Below, one piece after another: positions 17,515 to 25,671 of a stretch of 64,000 nt of DNA. Below the pieces are notes generated by a model that ran no database searches, was not told the origin of the DNA, and saw only the letters and a list, made by a program, of their open reading frames with translations. The DNA comes from Campylobacter sp. RM16192 (GTDB lineage: Bacteria > Campylobacterota > Campylobacteria > Campylobacterales > Campylobacteraceae). The position numbers were made by a program, and so were the translations under genes. The first letter of the stretch is position 1, and the number at the start of each line of letters is the position of its first letter. Where the stretch lies: the NCBI RefSeq assembly GCF_004803855.2, contig NZ_CP012552.1, positions 1,240,001 through 1,304,000 on the forward strand, given 5' to 3'.

Positions 17515-19850
17515 TTAAAAATCTGTTTTTATATCTGTATCTATCATAATTTGAACAGTTTTTCCATCTATTTGATTTACGCTATCATAAAGTTTAAATC
17601 CTGCATGGGTCTTTGTTTGATCAGCGGATAGAGCCCACTCACCCTTACCCTCAACCTTATCATTGCCATCACCTATAATTTTTAGAATAGTATCAGATTT
17701 ATCAGTTACATCGAGCACATCTTGAGCTGTTATAGTTAATTTTACGGCTCCTGCTACACCATCTTTACCTAATCTTATCATCTCAAAACTATCTATTTTC
17801 TTATTTAAACTATTAACTTTACTTAGATCAATATCTGCATTAAATACTAAAGTATCATTTCCTAAGCCACCATAAATACCATCTTTTTTAGCATCATAAT
17901 CTATAGTATCGCTTACTTTATCATCTGTTATTTTTAGTTTAAAAGTTACAGTTGAACTCTCAATGTCATCTTCAGAAATAGTTTTTGAAGCAACCGTTAT
18001 ATCTGAACTAGGTTTTGTAAGGATGGTTGCTTCAATCTTTCCAAGGCTCATATCCTGCTCACTTATCAGAAACTCTTGTGTAATATTTTTTGTATTATCA
18101 TCAGGATCGGTATAACTTATAACCATCTTATCACCCACAACCGCATCATCAGGTAGACGCATAAATATCTTTGTAGAGCTTATGTCTTTGTCTGCTTTAT
18201 TTTGAGCACGATCTATCTCAATGGCACCATCTTTATTTATGCTACCTTCTGTGTATTCCATAGCCTTAATGTCTTGCATTTTTAGCAATGCGGCTTGATC
18301 TGCACTACTTGAGCCGTGTTTGCCATCGCTATCTGTAAGTTCTGCTTTTACGGACGTAAAAATTTCTTTTGGTTTATCAGTATCAAGCATAGCTACTTTT
18401 TGAAGCTTAATGCTATTGCCTTCAATTATAAAATCCAAACTTGCAGCATCATTACCACTAAGAGCTATATTTCCATTATCATCTTTATTTATAGTAAGCT
18501 CTTTTGGAACATCAGTTTTACCAGGCTCAGAGATAGTTAATCTTATCTTATCTCCTGTCACTACGTTGCTTGGCAGATTGATGCTAACTGTGGTAGATCT
18601 AAAACTGCTATCTTTCATAACCTCATCTCTACTCATAATGCCGTCATTGCTAGTATCCTCATCAAATACGACTTCTAGCTCTTTGCCTTTGATGCTTTCT
18701 AGCCCAATATCAGCTTTTTTAGGGTCGACTATAACTTTTTCTGCATGATCTTTAATTTTAGCCTCTACTGATGTTGTTTTACCTTATTGGACTACCACAC
18801 CGGGAATTGCTATTGTATTATCAGTTACTGTGGCATTTTTATCGATAATGAATTCTTCAGTTCTTGTGGCGGATGAACCGTCAGGTTGAGGCTCTGTGAT
18901 ATTAACTACTATTTTATCGCCTTCAACAACATCTTTAGGTATCGTTACTCTAGCCACGGTTTTGTGCAAGGCCTTATCATCAGTCATACTCTCATCTCTA
19001 CTTAAGATTTTGTTTCTACTTGCGTTATCCTCGTCAAATGAGACGGTTAGCTCTTTTGTGATAGGTGTTAGCGTTACAGAACCTTCATCAGAGCCCTTGC
19101 CTGCAACTTCAGCTTTAAGAGTAGATGATTCGCCATCAACCATTCTTATACCATCTATCTTTATATTGCCATCACCATCCACAGGAACATTTTTTCCATC
19201 TTTATCCTGAACGATTACATATTTAAAGTATCTCCTACTTCAGCGTCAGAAGGAACTGTTATTTTTACTGATGTTTGATCCTTGTTTTTATCTGAATCAT
19301 TTTCATTTTTATTCAAAAAACCATCATTATTAACATCCGCAATAAATGTTACAATAGGAGCTGAAGTTGAAGTAGTATCTGAAAAATCAGAACCCGATAC
19401 TTCTCTAAAATCTCTGGTATTAAATGTCAAATCATCAAATCACCGTAATTAGCAAGAACATTAGATATGCTACCGCTTTTTGTAAATGATGTTTGACTAA
19501 AAGTTCCTACTTGGTCGATTGCCCCATCACCAGCTGCTGTTTCCTCTAATTTTTCTAGGTTTTCACCTTGCAAGATTACTTGTCGTAATGAATTTACATC
19601 GGCAACTACATTATCTTGTGATCCTGAATTTATAAAAGCTTGGTTTAACGATATTTCGTCGTTACCTAAAACTGTAAATTCTTTTGCCATTATTAAGAGC
19701 TATAGCTACACTACTTGACTCTCCTTGAGTTTTTATATTTTCTCCCAAAAATACCTCGTCTCCAATTTTAAGTACTCTTTGATTTCCATTAGCGTCTACC
19801 GCTAAAACAGTTCCTGAAATTTGCTTTACTACACCAGTGATAGTTGCCAT
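17515..19850 (-). pseudogene. Broken LapA/BapA-type RTX surface adhesin
   Basis: When joined, about 775 residues form one adhesin. The N-terminus MATITGVVKQISGTVLAVD..IGDEVFLGENI is the retention module of LapA-like type I-secreted adhesins. Two related repeats follow (SRDESMTDDKALH and SRDEVMKDSSFRS, each after an FDED motif and before a GDKI strand). The C-terminal part has one RTX motif GIYGGLGNDTL and a LTITAQDVLDVTDKSD segment typical of such adhesins. Four lesions break it: an extra A after GGCAAA (near 19688), a missing base in GATTTGATGAT (near 19435), a missing A in TTTAAATATG (near 19220) and an in-frame TAA at 18784-18786. No type I secretion, LapD or LapG genes are nearby. The frameshifts lie in short homopolymers, so sequencing error must be excluded. 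Confidence 0.8.
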
Positions 19851-19878
19851 AAGATCATCCTTTTTTAATATTTATTAT

Positions 19879-19886
19879 ATTATACA
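19879..19886 (-). promoter_or_regulatory. Promoter -10 of the adhesin gene
   Basis: On the minus strand the sequence reads TGTATAAT, an extended -10, about 30 bases before the ATG, with AAAAAAGGAT as ribosome site. The remaining sequence to 20116 is AT-rich without recognised features. Confidence 0.55.
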
Positions 19887-20116
19887 TTATTTTAAGTAAA
19901 GATTTCTATTGTGCTAAAGTACAATATAATTATTTTAATTTATATAATTTATGAGATAAAATAATATATTTAAGCAAAAAAATAATCTGCTTTAAAATAA
20001 AAAATATTAACTTAACTATTAAAAAACATTTTTATGATCAAATAGCAACTTAAAATCGAATTTAAAATATCAGTATAAGAAACTGATACAACAATAATTA
20101 CTAGTAGTAAATTTCA

Positions 20117-20512
20117 TCAATTTTTCAATATAACCTTATTTACTTTAGTACCAATTACCTGAACTTTATCTCCTTCTTTTAGCTCACCGTCGTAATTCCA
20201 AAGTGTTCCTTTGAAGTAAACCTTACCCTCTTTTACTTCTCCTATTCCGCTTTCGTTTAAAAAATCATCTTTAACTTCATTTTTAGAATTATAAAATTTC
20301 TCTTCTATAGGTTTTTTAAGAGTAAAAAGTAGAATAATAGAAATAATAGCTACAAGTAAAATTTGATGATACCAAAGCATCTCAATAAAAAATCCAAAAA
20401 TTCCAACTATCAAAAATCCTAAGCCAAAAAACATTATAAAAAATGATCCTATAAGTAATTCGGCCACTATCAAAAACACTCCTAAAGCTAGAACAAAAAA
20501 TGGAGATATCAT
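20117..20512 (-). CDS. NfeD-family membrane protein
   Basis: A 131-residue short NfeD (NfeD1b type). Three hydrophobic segments occupy residues 1-65 (ISPFFVLALGVFLIVAEL, IMFFGLGFLIVGIFGFF and ILLVAIISIILLF). A C-terminal OB-fold follows (EVKEGKVYFKGTLWNYDG ... LKEGDKVQVIGTKVNKVIL). NfeD proteins are genetic and physical partners of SPFH proteins in membrane microdomains. It is 17 bases downstream of the SPFH gene on the same strand, the classic pairing. Its biochemical role is not established. Confidence 0.88.
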   Translation of the reverse strand: MISPFFVLALGVFLIVAELLIGSFFIMFFGLGFLIVGIFGFFIEMLWYHQILLVAIISIILLFTLKKPIEEKFYNSKNEVKDDFLNESGIGEVKEGKVYFKGTLWNYDGELKEGDKVQVIGTKVNKVILKN

Positions 20513-20528
20513 TTTATTTTCCTAAATT

Positions 20529-21443
20529 TCAACTTTTCTTAGCGCTTATAAAATTCTTTAAAACACTAATAGCTCCGATTAGCTCTGTTGCCTCATAAGG
20601 CACTAAAATTTTATCTTTGCTACTATTTTTTGCAAGCTCACTAAAAGCACTTACTCGGTCTCTGGCTAGCAAAAACTCTGCAGCATTGGCATTTTTTTCC
20701 ATGCTCTCATTTATCATATCCATAGCGTCTTTTTGACCTTGCGCGATAGCTATTTGCTCGTATTTTTTCGCATCCGCCATCCTCTCTATCGCTTCAGCCT
20801 GTAATACTTTTTCTTGCTTTAAGGCTTCTGCATTCCTTATTAAAGCCTCTTTTTCAGCTTGAGCCTTAAGCTCTATGGCGCGCTTTTCGCGCTCGGCTTT
20901 CATCTGCATATTCATAGCAGCTTCAATTCCGGCAGGAACTGAAATTTCAGAGATTTCAACACGCATGATCTTTACTCCCCAGTTACTAGCCGCATCACCA
21001 AGTGCTGTTTGAAGCGCAGCATTTAATCTATCTCTAGAGCTTAAAGTATCATCAAGATTCATTGCGCCTATTTCGCCACGCAGAGTCGTCATAGCTAAAT
21101 TTGCAATAGCCTTTTTGTAACTATCCACGTTATAAAGAGCCATTCTGCCATCGGTTACTTTTAGAAACACTATGCCATCAACAGAGATATTTACGTTATC
21201 CTTTGTAATAACTTGCTGTTTTAAAATATCCACAAGCTGTTCTCTAACTGTTATTTCGGCTCTAATTCTATCTATAAAAGGAATTATCAGATGAAATCCA
21301 CCGTCTAAAACTTTATGAAATTTACCCAAACGCTCAATTATCATAATATCTGATTGCGATACTATTTTAATTCCAGCCTTTAAAAACAAAAAAACTAAAA
21401 CAGCTATAATTACCACAAAAACAATAAATGGCTCGCTATACAT
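20529..21443 (-). CDS. SPFH/stomatin-like (paraslipin) membrane protein
   Basis: About 304 residues. An N-terminal membrane helix (FIVFVVIIAVLVFLFLKAG) is followed by a band 7/SPFH domain starting IVSQSDIMIIERLGKFHKVLDGGFHLIIPFID. A long Ala/Glu/Lys coiled coil (AEREKRAIELKAQAEKEAL) precedes the C-terminal tail. It matches the QmcA/paraslipin class that pairs with NfeD. The start at 21443 is chosen because AAAGGAG lies upstream at good spacing; an in-frame ATG 13 codons earlier lacks an SD. These proteins scaffold membrane microdomains and can modulate proteases such as FtsH. Confidence 0.92.
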   Translation of the reverse strand: MYSEPFIVFVVIIAVLVFLFLKAGIKIVSQSDIMIIERLGKFHKVLDGGFHLIIPFIDRIRAEITVREQLVDILKQQVITKDNVNISVDGIVFLKVTDGRMALYNVDSYKKAIANLAMTTLRGEIGAMNLDDTLSSRDRLNAALQTALGDAASNWGVKIMRVEISEISVPAGIEAAMNMQMKAEREKRAIELKAQAEKEALIRNAEALKQEKVLQAEAIERMADAKKYEQIAIAQGQKDAMDMINESMEKNANAAEFLLARDRVSAFSELAKNSSKDKILVPYEATELIGAISVLKNFISAKKS

Positions 21444-21470
21444 TTTGGCTCCTTTTATATATTTTAAACA

Positions 21471-21476
21471 ATTATA
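21471..21476 (-). promoter_or_regulatory. Promoter -10 for the SPFH-nfeD operon
   Basis: TATAAT on the minus strand (TGTTATAATTG), 27 bases before the start at 21443. The intervening leader contains the AAAGGAG site. Confidence 0.6.
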
Positions 21477-21525
21477 ACACATATGAATTTAAAATTTTGT
21501 AGCTTATCTTATAGCTTAAATTAGT

Positions 21526-21531
21526 TATAAT
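21526..21531 (+). promoter_or_regulatory. Promoter -10 for the NlpE-like gene
   Basis: TATAAT in TTAGTTATAATCAC, 22 bases before the ATG at 21554. It is divergent from the SPFH promoter, with only about 50 bases between the two -10 elements. Confidence 0.55.
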
Positions 21532-21553
21532 CACAAAATTAAAAGGATAGACG

Positions 21554-21973
21554 ATGAAAAAGATAGTATTTTTTATAGTTAGTGTGTGGGTATTCACAGG
21601 TTGTTCTTCTAACGATTTAAAAACTTCAGAGTGTAGCAAAAATTCTTCATCTACCTGTATTGCCGTTTCTAATATATCAGGCGTTTACAGAGCAATCATA
21701 GCATGTCAGGATTGCAAAAGCGCCATAAGCACACTAGAACTTAACAAAGATGGGACATTTAAGATAGAGACCATAGTTCAAAAACAAAGCGCTCAAAGAA
21801 CGATAGAAAATGGCTCATATAGCGTAAAAAACGACGAAGTTACACTAATAAATCAATACAAAGAAAAAAGCAGATATAGATTTGACGGCAGAAATCTAAA
21901 AAAGCTTGAAAACAAAGATAGCTTCATAAAAGACTATTTCACTAAAAACTTGATTTATAAATCCTTAAACTAA
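21554..21973 (+). CDS. NlpE-like lipoprotein
   Basis: A 139-residue lipoprotein with signal MKKIVFFIVSVWVFTGC giving an N-terminal lipidated Cys. Residues about 42-110 match the N-terminal NlpE domain: GVYRAIIACQDCKSAISTLEL with the CxxC motif, then NKDGTFKIE and the beta-strand pattern ending KSRYRFDG. NlpE senses envelope and lipoprotein-trafficking stress in enterobacteria; here no Cpx system is visible, so only the fold is claimed. It is followed by the superoxide reductase gene with its own promoter. Confidence 0.75.
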   Translation: MKKIVFFIVSVWVFTGCSSNDLKTSECSKNSSSTCIAVSNISGVYRAIIACQDCKSAISTLELNKDGTFKIETIVQKQSAQRTIENGSYSVKNDEVTLINQYKEKSRYRFDGRNLKKLENKDSFIKDYFTKNLIYKSLN

Positions 21974-22022
21974 TATATAAAAATATCACTAAAATATAAG
22001 TTTAATCTTATAAATATATTGT

Positions 22023-22028
22023 TATAAT
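22023..22028 (+). promoter_or_regulatory. Promoter -10 for the superoxide reductase gene
   Basis: TATAAT preceded by GT (GTTATAATCC), 32 bases before the start codon, with AAAGGAG as ribosome site. Confidence 0.6.
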
Positions 22029-22059
22029 CCGCTTGCATTTTATGTTAAAGGAGATGTAA

Positions 22060-22485
22060 ATGAAGAGAAGAGATGCCCTAAAGGCTTTAGTAGTTGCTGG
22101 TGTAGCAGTTTCATCAGCCTGTGCTTACGACGAGAAGCTTATCACAAACAAAAAGGATATGATGCCAAAAGATCCTATGAATTTAACAGAATTTGAGGCT
22201 AAACACTTGCCTGAAATCATGGTAAAAGACGTAGATGCTAAAGGCTGGACCTTAGTAGAGGTCACAGTAGGACAAAAAAACATAATCCACCCAAGCGAAG
22301 CTAAACACTGGATATATGAAGTAGATCTATTTGCCGATGATAAACTAGTATCAAAAGTAAGCTTAGAGCCTGAAACTTCACGCGGATATCTAGCCGCAAG
22401 AGTAAATCTAAAAGGCGTAAAAACTCTAAGATCAACTGCGCGCTGTAATCTACACGGCAACTTCACACACACTATAACTTTATAG
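22060..22485 (+). CDS. Tat-exported superoxide reductase (neelaredoxin/desulfoferrodoxin-type)
   Basis: A 141-residue protein with N-terminal MKRRDALKALVVAGVAV, a twin-arginine-type export signal. The mature part has every ligand of the SOR Fe(His)4Cys centre: His49 in EAKHLPEI, His77 and His83 in HPSEAKHW, and Cys129 and His132 in CNLHG. Lys48 occupies the catalytic Lys position next to the first His. SOR reduces superoxide to hydrogen peroxide without producing oxygen, suiting a microaerophile. The usual desulforedoxin domain is absent, so it is the one-iron class. It is monocistronic with promoter and terminator. Family attribution by ligand pattern is strong; periplasmic location is inferred from the signal. 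Confidence 0.85.
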   Translation: MKRRDALKALVVAGVAVSSACAYDEKLITNKKDMMPKDPMNLTEFEAKHLPEIMVKDVDAKGWTLVEVTVGQKNIIHPSEAKHWIYEVDLFADDKLVSKVSLEPETSRGYLAARVNLKGVKTLRSTARCNLHGNFTHTITL

Positions 22486-22488
22486 TAA

Positions 22489-22511
22489 AAAGAGTGCTTT
22501 CAGCACTCTTT
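22489..22511 (+). terminator. Intrinsic terminator after the superoxide reductase gene
   Basis: AAAGAGTGCT (22489-22498) and AGCACTCTTT (22502-22511) form a perfect 10-bp stem with a 3-base loop, immediately after the stop codon. Confidence 0.8.
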
Positions 22512-22587
22512 AGAAAACTCCTTAATCAAATTTGCTAATAAAAAATTGTATAATTCATAAAAACAGTAGTTTTGAGGATACTTTTAT

Positions 22588-22770
22588 ATGAAATTTTATA
22601 CGAATGCTTTGTTGCCAATTTCTATAACCACATTTTTCAAGAACATTAAGATGCCAGGGGCGAAATTTGAGTTTGACGGCTCAAATTTGATAGGCAAAAA
22701 GCAGCATAGTATCGATACTCTAAGCATTGATGGCCCGGTTTCTAAGATCATAGTAAGCTGGGATAAATAA
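22588..22770 (+). CDS. Small uncharacterised protein (60 aa) coupled to an MFS gene
   Basis: I do not recognise this protein. It has no signal peptide or membrane helix; it contains NIKMPGAKFEFDGSNLIG and a C-terminal IIVSWDK, suggesting a small beta-rich domain. GAGGA lies ten bases before the ATG. The MFS gene begins two bases after its stop with a TTG codon and no SD of its own, which implies translational coupling. Coding status rests on the SD, the spacing and a composition like the neighbours. Confidence 0.5.
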   Translation: MKFYTNALLPISITTFFKNIKMPGAKFEFDGSNLIGKKQHSIDTLSIDGPVSKIIVSWDK

Positions 22771-22772
22771 GC

Positions 22773-23975
22773 TTGCAGAAATTTATATCGCTCTTAAAGA
22801 GAGAGCATGTTTTCGCGCGTCTATCTCTTATACAGCTAATATGCTACTTTGGTGTTTGGTTCTCACACACCGGAGTTTTTACACTTCTTATAGAGCTTGA
22901 CGCACCTGTTTGGGCGATCACTTTAGCAGCCGCTATGGCTTTTTTGCCAGGAGTCGTGCTAGCTCCGTTTAGCGGCGTTATCGTTGATAAATTTAACCCA
23001 AAACCTATGCTCGTAGCGCTTATCATCGTTGAAGCTGTGACTGTTTTTATCCTCATATTTATAAACTCACTTGATTTGCTTTGGTTGCTTTTTATCATCA
23101 TTTTTGTGCGCTCGGCAGCCGGCGGGACGTACTTTCAGGTTGAGATGAGTATGTTTCCTAAAATTTTAAGCAAAAGCGATCTAAAGCTGGCTAACGAAAT
23201 TCACGCCTTGATATTTTCTATCTCTTACACCTCAGGCATGGGTCTTGCGGGAATTTATATACATTTTTTTGGCATTAAGAGTGCCTTTTTACTTGACTGC
23301 GCGTTATATATACTTACTTTATTTATGCTTTTAAAGATAGATATCAAAAATATAGCAAAAAATACTGGCAAAAGTGCTTTAAACATGCTTAAAGAGGGGC
23401 TTAGCTACATGAAGCAAAATCCTCTTGTCATGCATCTTATTATCTTGCACAGCATTGTAGGAGTTACCTCTTACGACGCACTCGTGGCACTTCTAGCCGA
23501 TTATCAGTATAAAGAGCTGCTTTCAGCCTCGCTTGTGATAGGATTTATCAACGCATGCAGATCCATAGCACTTCTAATCGGTCCTATAGTTCTTAGCAAA
23601 TTTATAAATACAAAAACCCTGGTTTATATCTACATCGGACACGGCATAGGGGTTTGCGTATGGGGAATTTTACAGTTTAACTTCTATCTGGGCTTTTTAG
23701 GAACGATGGCTGCAGGGTTTTTTACTTCAAGCCTTTGGAGCTACACTTTCACCCTGCTTCAGCAAAAGTGCGACGATAAATACTACGGACGCATCATAGC
23801 CTATAACGACATGATATACCTTGGCATAGGCGCACTTACATCAGCAGGCATCGGGCTACTATTTAGACTTGGGCTTAGCCTTTGGGGCATTACCATCATC
23901 ATGGGATGTATGTTTTTCCTGGGCGCCATTTACTGGAGTGTGGTTTATAAAAAATATCAAGATACCCTTGACTAA
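22773..23975 (+). CDS. Major facilitator superfamily transporter (DHA3/EntS-like)
   Basis: A 400-residue carrier with about 12 hydrophobic segments. The first loop motif is read as GVIVDKFNPKPML, matching the D-R/K-x-x-R/K-x MFS signature after helix 2. The length and the N-terminal pattern (LIQLICYFGVWFSHTGVFTLLI) fit the MFS_3 group of drug or siderophore exporters. Translation begins at TTG, two bases after the previous stop. It converges on cheR with a 4-base overlap of coding ends. The substrate is unknown. Confidence 0.85.
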   Translation: MQKFISLLKREHVFARLSLIQLICYFGVWFSHTGVFTLLIELDAPVWAITLAAAMAFLPGVVLAPFSGVIVDKFNPKPMLVALIIVEAVTVFILIFINSLDLLWLLFIIIFVRSAAGGTYFQVEMSMFPKILSKSDLKLANEIHALIFSISYTSGMGLAGIYIHFFGIKSAFLLDCALYILTLFMLLKIDIKNIAKNTGKSALNMLKEGLSYMKQNPLVMHLIILHSIVGVTSYDALVALLADYQYKELLSASLVIGFINACRSIALLIGPIVLSKFINTKTLVYIYIGHGIGVCVWGILQFNFYLGFLGTMAAGFFTSSLWSYTFTLLQQKCDDKYYGRIIAYNDMIYLGIGALTSAGIGLLFRLGLSLWGITIIMGCMFFLGAIYWSVVYKKYQDTLD

Positions 23976-24814
23976 ACCTTTGCGTAATAGGTTACATTTG
24001 GCGACGTTAGCTTCTTATAAATATTAGTATAAGGCACCAAATCTGCGTGTCCCATATAAAGCCTTCCACCGTCATTTAAAATTTTATGAAATCTCTCGAC
24101 AGTCTTTAGCTTATACTCTTCGTTAAAATATATAATCATATTTCTAGAAAAGATAATATCAAATTTGCCAAGCCTAAAAATAGAATCATCAAAGATATTT
24201 ACCACACCAAATTCACATCTTGGCAAAAGATCTTTTTTTATCTTAAATTTATCATCCACTTTGTCAAAATAAAGCTTCTTTTGAGTATCGTTTAAACGAT
24301 GCAATGAGCGCTCAGAATACAACCCTTCAAAACACTTATCTATAGCCTCAGAGTTTATATCTATACCTGTAATTGAAATTTGAGATGTATTAAGCAAATT
24401 TGAATGAGCTAAAATCCCAAGAGAATATACCTCTTCCCCACTAGAACAAGGAGCGCAAAGTATACGCAATCTACCTAAATTTTTAGCATGATATATCGCT
24501 GCTTGAAGTTGCGCAAGCTCTCTAAAAAAATATGTCTCATTTATTGTGATAAGGTTTAATATCTCTTGTCTGAGGGTTCTATTGACACTAATCTTTAGGC
24601 TTAAATTTTCAAATGTAGCAATATTGTTAGCTTGGCAAAAATTTGCTAAACGTTGCCTTACAATATCTTTTTTTGATTCAAGATCCACACCACAAATACT
24701 CTTAATATTTTCTATTAACTTATCAAGCCCTAAGCTATCGCTAGGCAGGGGAGGCAACTCTGGCTCTTTTGTGCTTGATATAGTATTATCTTTTTTAAAT
24801 TTGTCAAAAAACAT
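23972..24814 (-). CDS. cheR: Chemotaxis protein methyltransferase CheR
   Basis: A 280-residue SAM-dependent methyltransferase that methylates glutamates of chemoreceptors. The all-helical N-terminal domain precedes the catalytic domain. NETYFFRE matches the conserved active-site loop, RILCAPCSSGEEVYSLGI is the SAM-binding motif I, and FSRNMIIYFNEE is the conserved F-x-R-N-x-x-I-Y-F motif. It overlaps cheB by 11 bases; together they set receptor adaptation. The first 35 residues are a charged extension. Confidence 0.95.
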   Translation of the reverse strand: MFFDKFKKDNTISSTKEPELPPLPSDSLGLDKLIENIKSICGVDLESKKDIVRQRLANFCQANNIATFENLSLKISVNRTLRQEILNLITINETYFFRELAQLQAAIYHAKNLGRLRILCAPCSSGEEVYSLGILAHSNLLNTSQISITGIDINSEAIDKCFEGLYSERSLHRLNDTQKKLYFDKVDDKFKIKKDLLPRCEFGVVNIFDDSIFRLGKFDIIFSRNMIIYFNEEYKLKTVERFHKILNDGGRLYMGHADLVPYTNIYKKLTSPNVTYYAKV

Positions 24815-25370
24815 TTATAAACCTTTCAAGCTCAGCTCTTATTTGAAGAATAGGCATAGATTTAAGATTTGGATTTATCTCTTTTGCACGCTTTGGCATA
24901 CCATAGACTATCGCGCTCTCTTTACTTTCTGCTATGCAGTTTGCACCTGCTTTATAAAGCTCATTTAAGCCTCTTGCCCCATCATCTCCGATGCCAGTAA
25001 GCAGTATCGCCATCACATCACAAAATTTGCACGCCTCAACGGCAGAATGAAATAAAATATCCACATTTGGATTGTATGTGGTCTCTTTCATTGGATCGCA
25101 TACTTTTGCGCTAAGTGGTCTGCATGTAGTTATTTCGGAGTTCTTTTCGCATATATATATAGCATCTTTAAGATCTGTTTTGCCTTCCAGCCTTGCAACA
25201 TCCGCGCAACACTCTTTGGCAAATTGATCTGCAAAACTTGGTATAAACATCAAGCTCATATGCTGGGCTATAACAATGCTCGTATTGTGTATTTTTAAAT
25301 TTTTAAACAACTTCTTTAAGTGCCCAGGCCCTCCGGTAGAAGCTCCTACTAATACTAATTTTCTTTTCAA
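24804..25370 (-). CDS. cheB: Chemotaxis methylesterase CheB, catalytic domain only
   Basis: A 188-residue protein containing only the CheB methylesterase domain. The catalytic triad is visible: Ser in GASTGGPG (residues 8-15), His in VIAQHMSLMFI and Asp in LLTGIGDDGARGL. The N-terminal response-regulator receiver found in enteric CheB is missing, as is known for C. jejuni CheB, so activity cannot be switched by phosphorylation of its own receiver. It is cotranscribed with cheR and follows fhlB2 with a 12-base gap. Confidence 0.95.
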   Translation of the reverse strand: MKRKLVLVGASTGGPGHLKKLFKNLKIHNTSIVIAQHMSLMFIPSFADQFAKECCADVARLEGKTDLKDAIYICEKNSEITTCRPLSAKVCDPMKETTYNPNVDILFHSAVEACKFCDVMAILLTGIGDDGARGLNELYKAGANCIAESKESAIVYGMPKRAKEINPNLKSMPILQIRAELERFINVF

Positions 25371-25382
25371 ATTTTATCCAAT

Positions 25383-25649
25383 CTATTTTTTATTTGTCAT
25401 TCTATAAAGGAAACCGAAAACTTCGGCGACTGCTTTATAGAGATTAGGAGGAATCTCATGATTGACATCTACCTTGCTTAATAATTCTACTAAATCCGCA
25501 TCCTCTTTTATAGGAATATCATGATATTTTGCTAAATTTATTATATTTTTGGCCACTTCGCCAGATCCGCTGGCTAAAACTTTGGGTGCATTATCTTTTG
25601 AACGATTATATCCTAAAGCTACTGCTTTTTTAGTCTTTACTTTCGCCAA
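25383..25649 (-). CDS. FlhB C-terminal-domain homologue (FhlB2/EscU-like)
   Basis: An 88-residue stand-alone version of the cytoplasmic domain of the flagellar export switch protein FlhB. The match runs from AVALGYNRSKDNAPKVLASGSGEVA through IPIKEDADLVELL to EIPPNLYKAVAEVFGFLYR. The autocleaving NPTH motif of FlhB is absent: the segment corresponding to residues after the cut starts the protein. In C. jejuni an equivalent gene occurs in the same neighbourhood (from memory). It probably binds export partners or substrates without cleaving. It lies between cheB and a FliK-like gene, supporting a flagellar role. Confidence 0.88.
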   Translation of the reverse strand: MAKVKTKKAVALGYNRSKDNAPKVLASGSGEVAKNIINLAKYHDIPIKEDADLVELLSKVDVNHEIPPNLYKAVAEVFGFLYRMTNKK

Positions 25650-25671
25650 AACAAAATCCTTAAATCACAAC

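Noticed and set aside
17515-19850. Phase-variable control of the adhesin
   Set aside because: The frameshifts fall in runs of only three to four bases, and there is also a nonsense codon; contingency tracts in Campylobacter are usually long G or C runs.
19887-20116. A/T-rich gap considered as small RNA or replication origin
   Set aside because: Only simple AT-rich sequence is seen; no DnaA boxes, stable hairpins or terminator.
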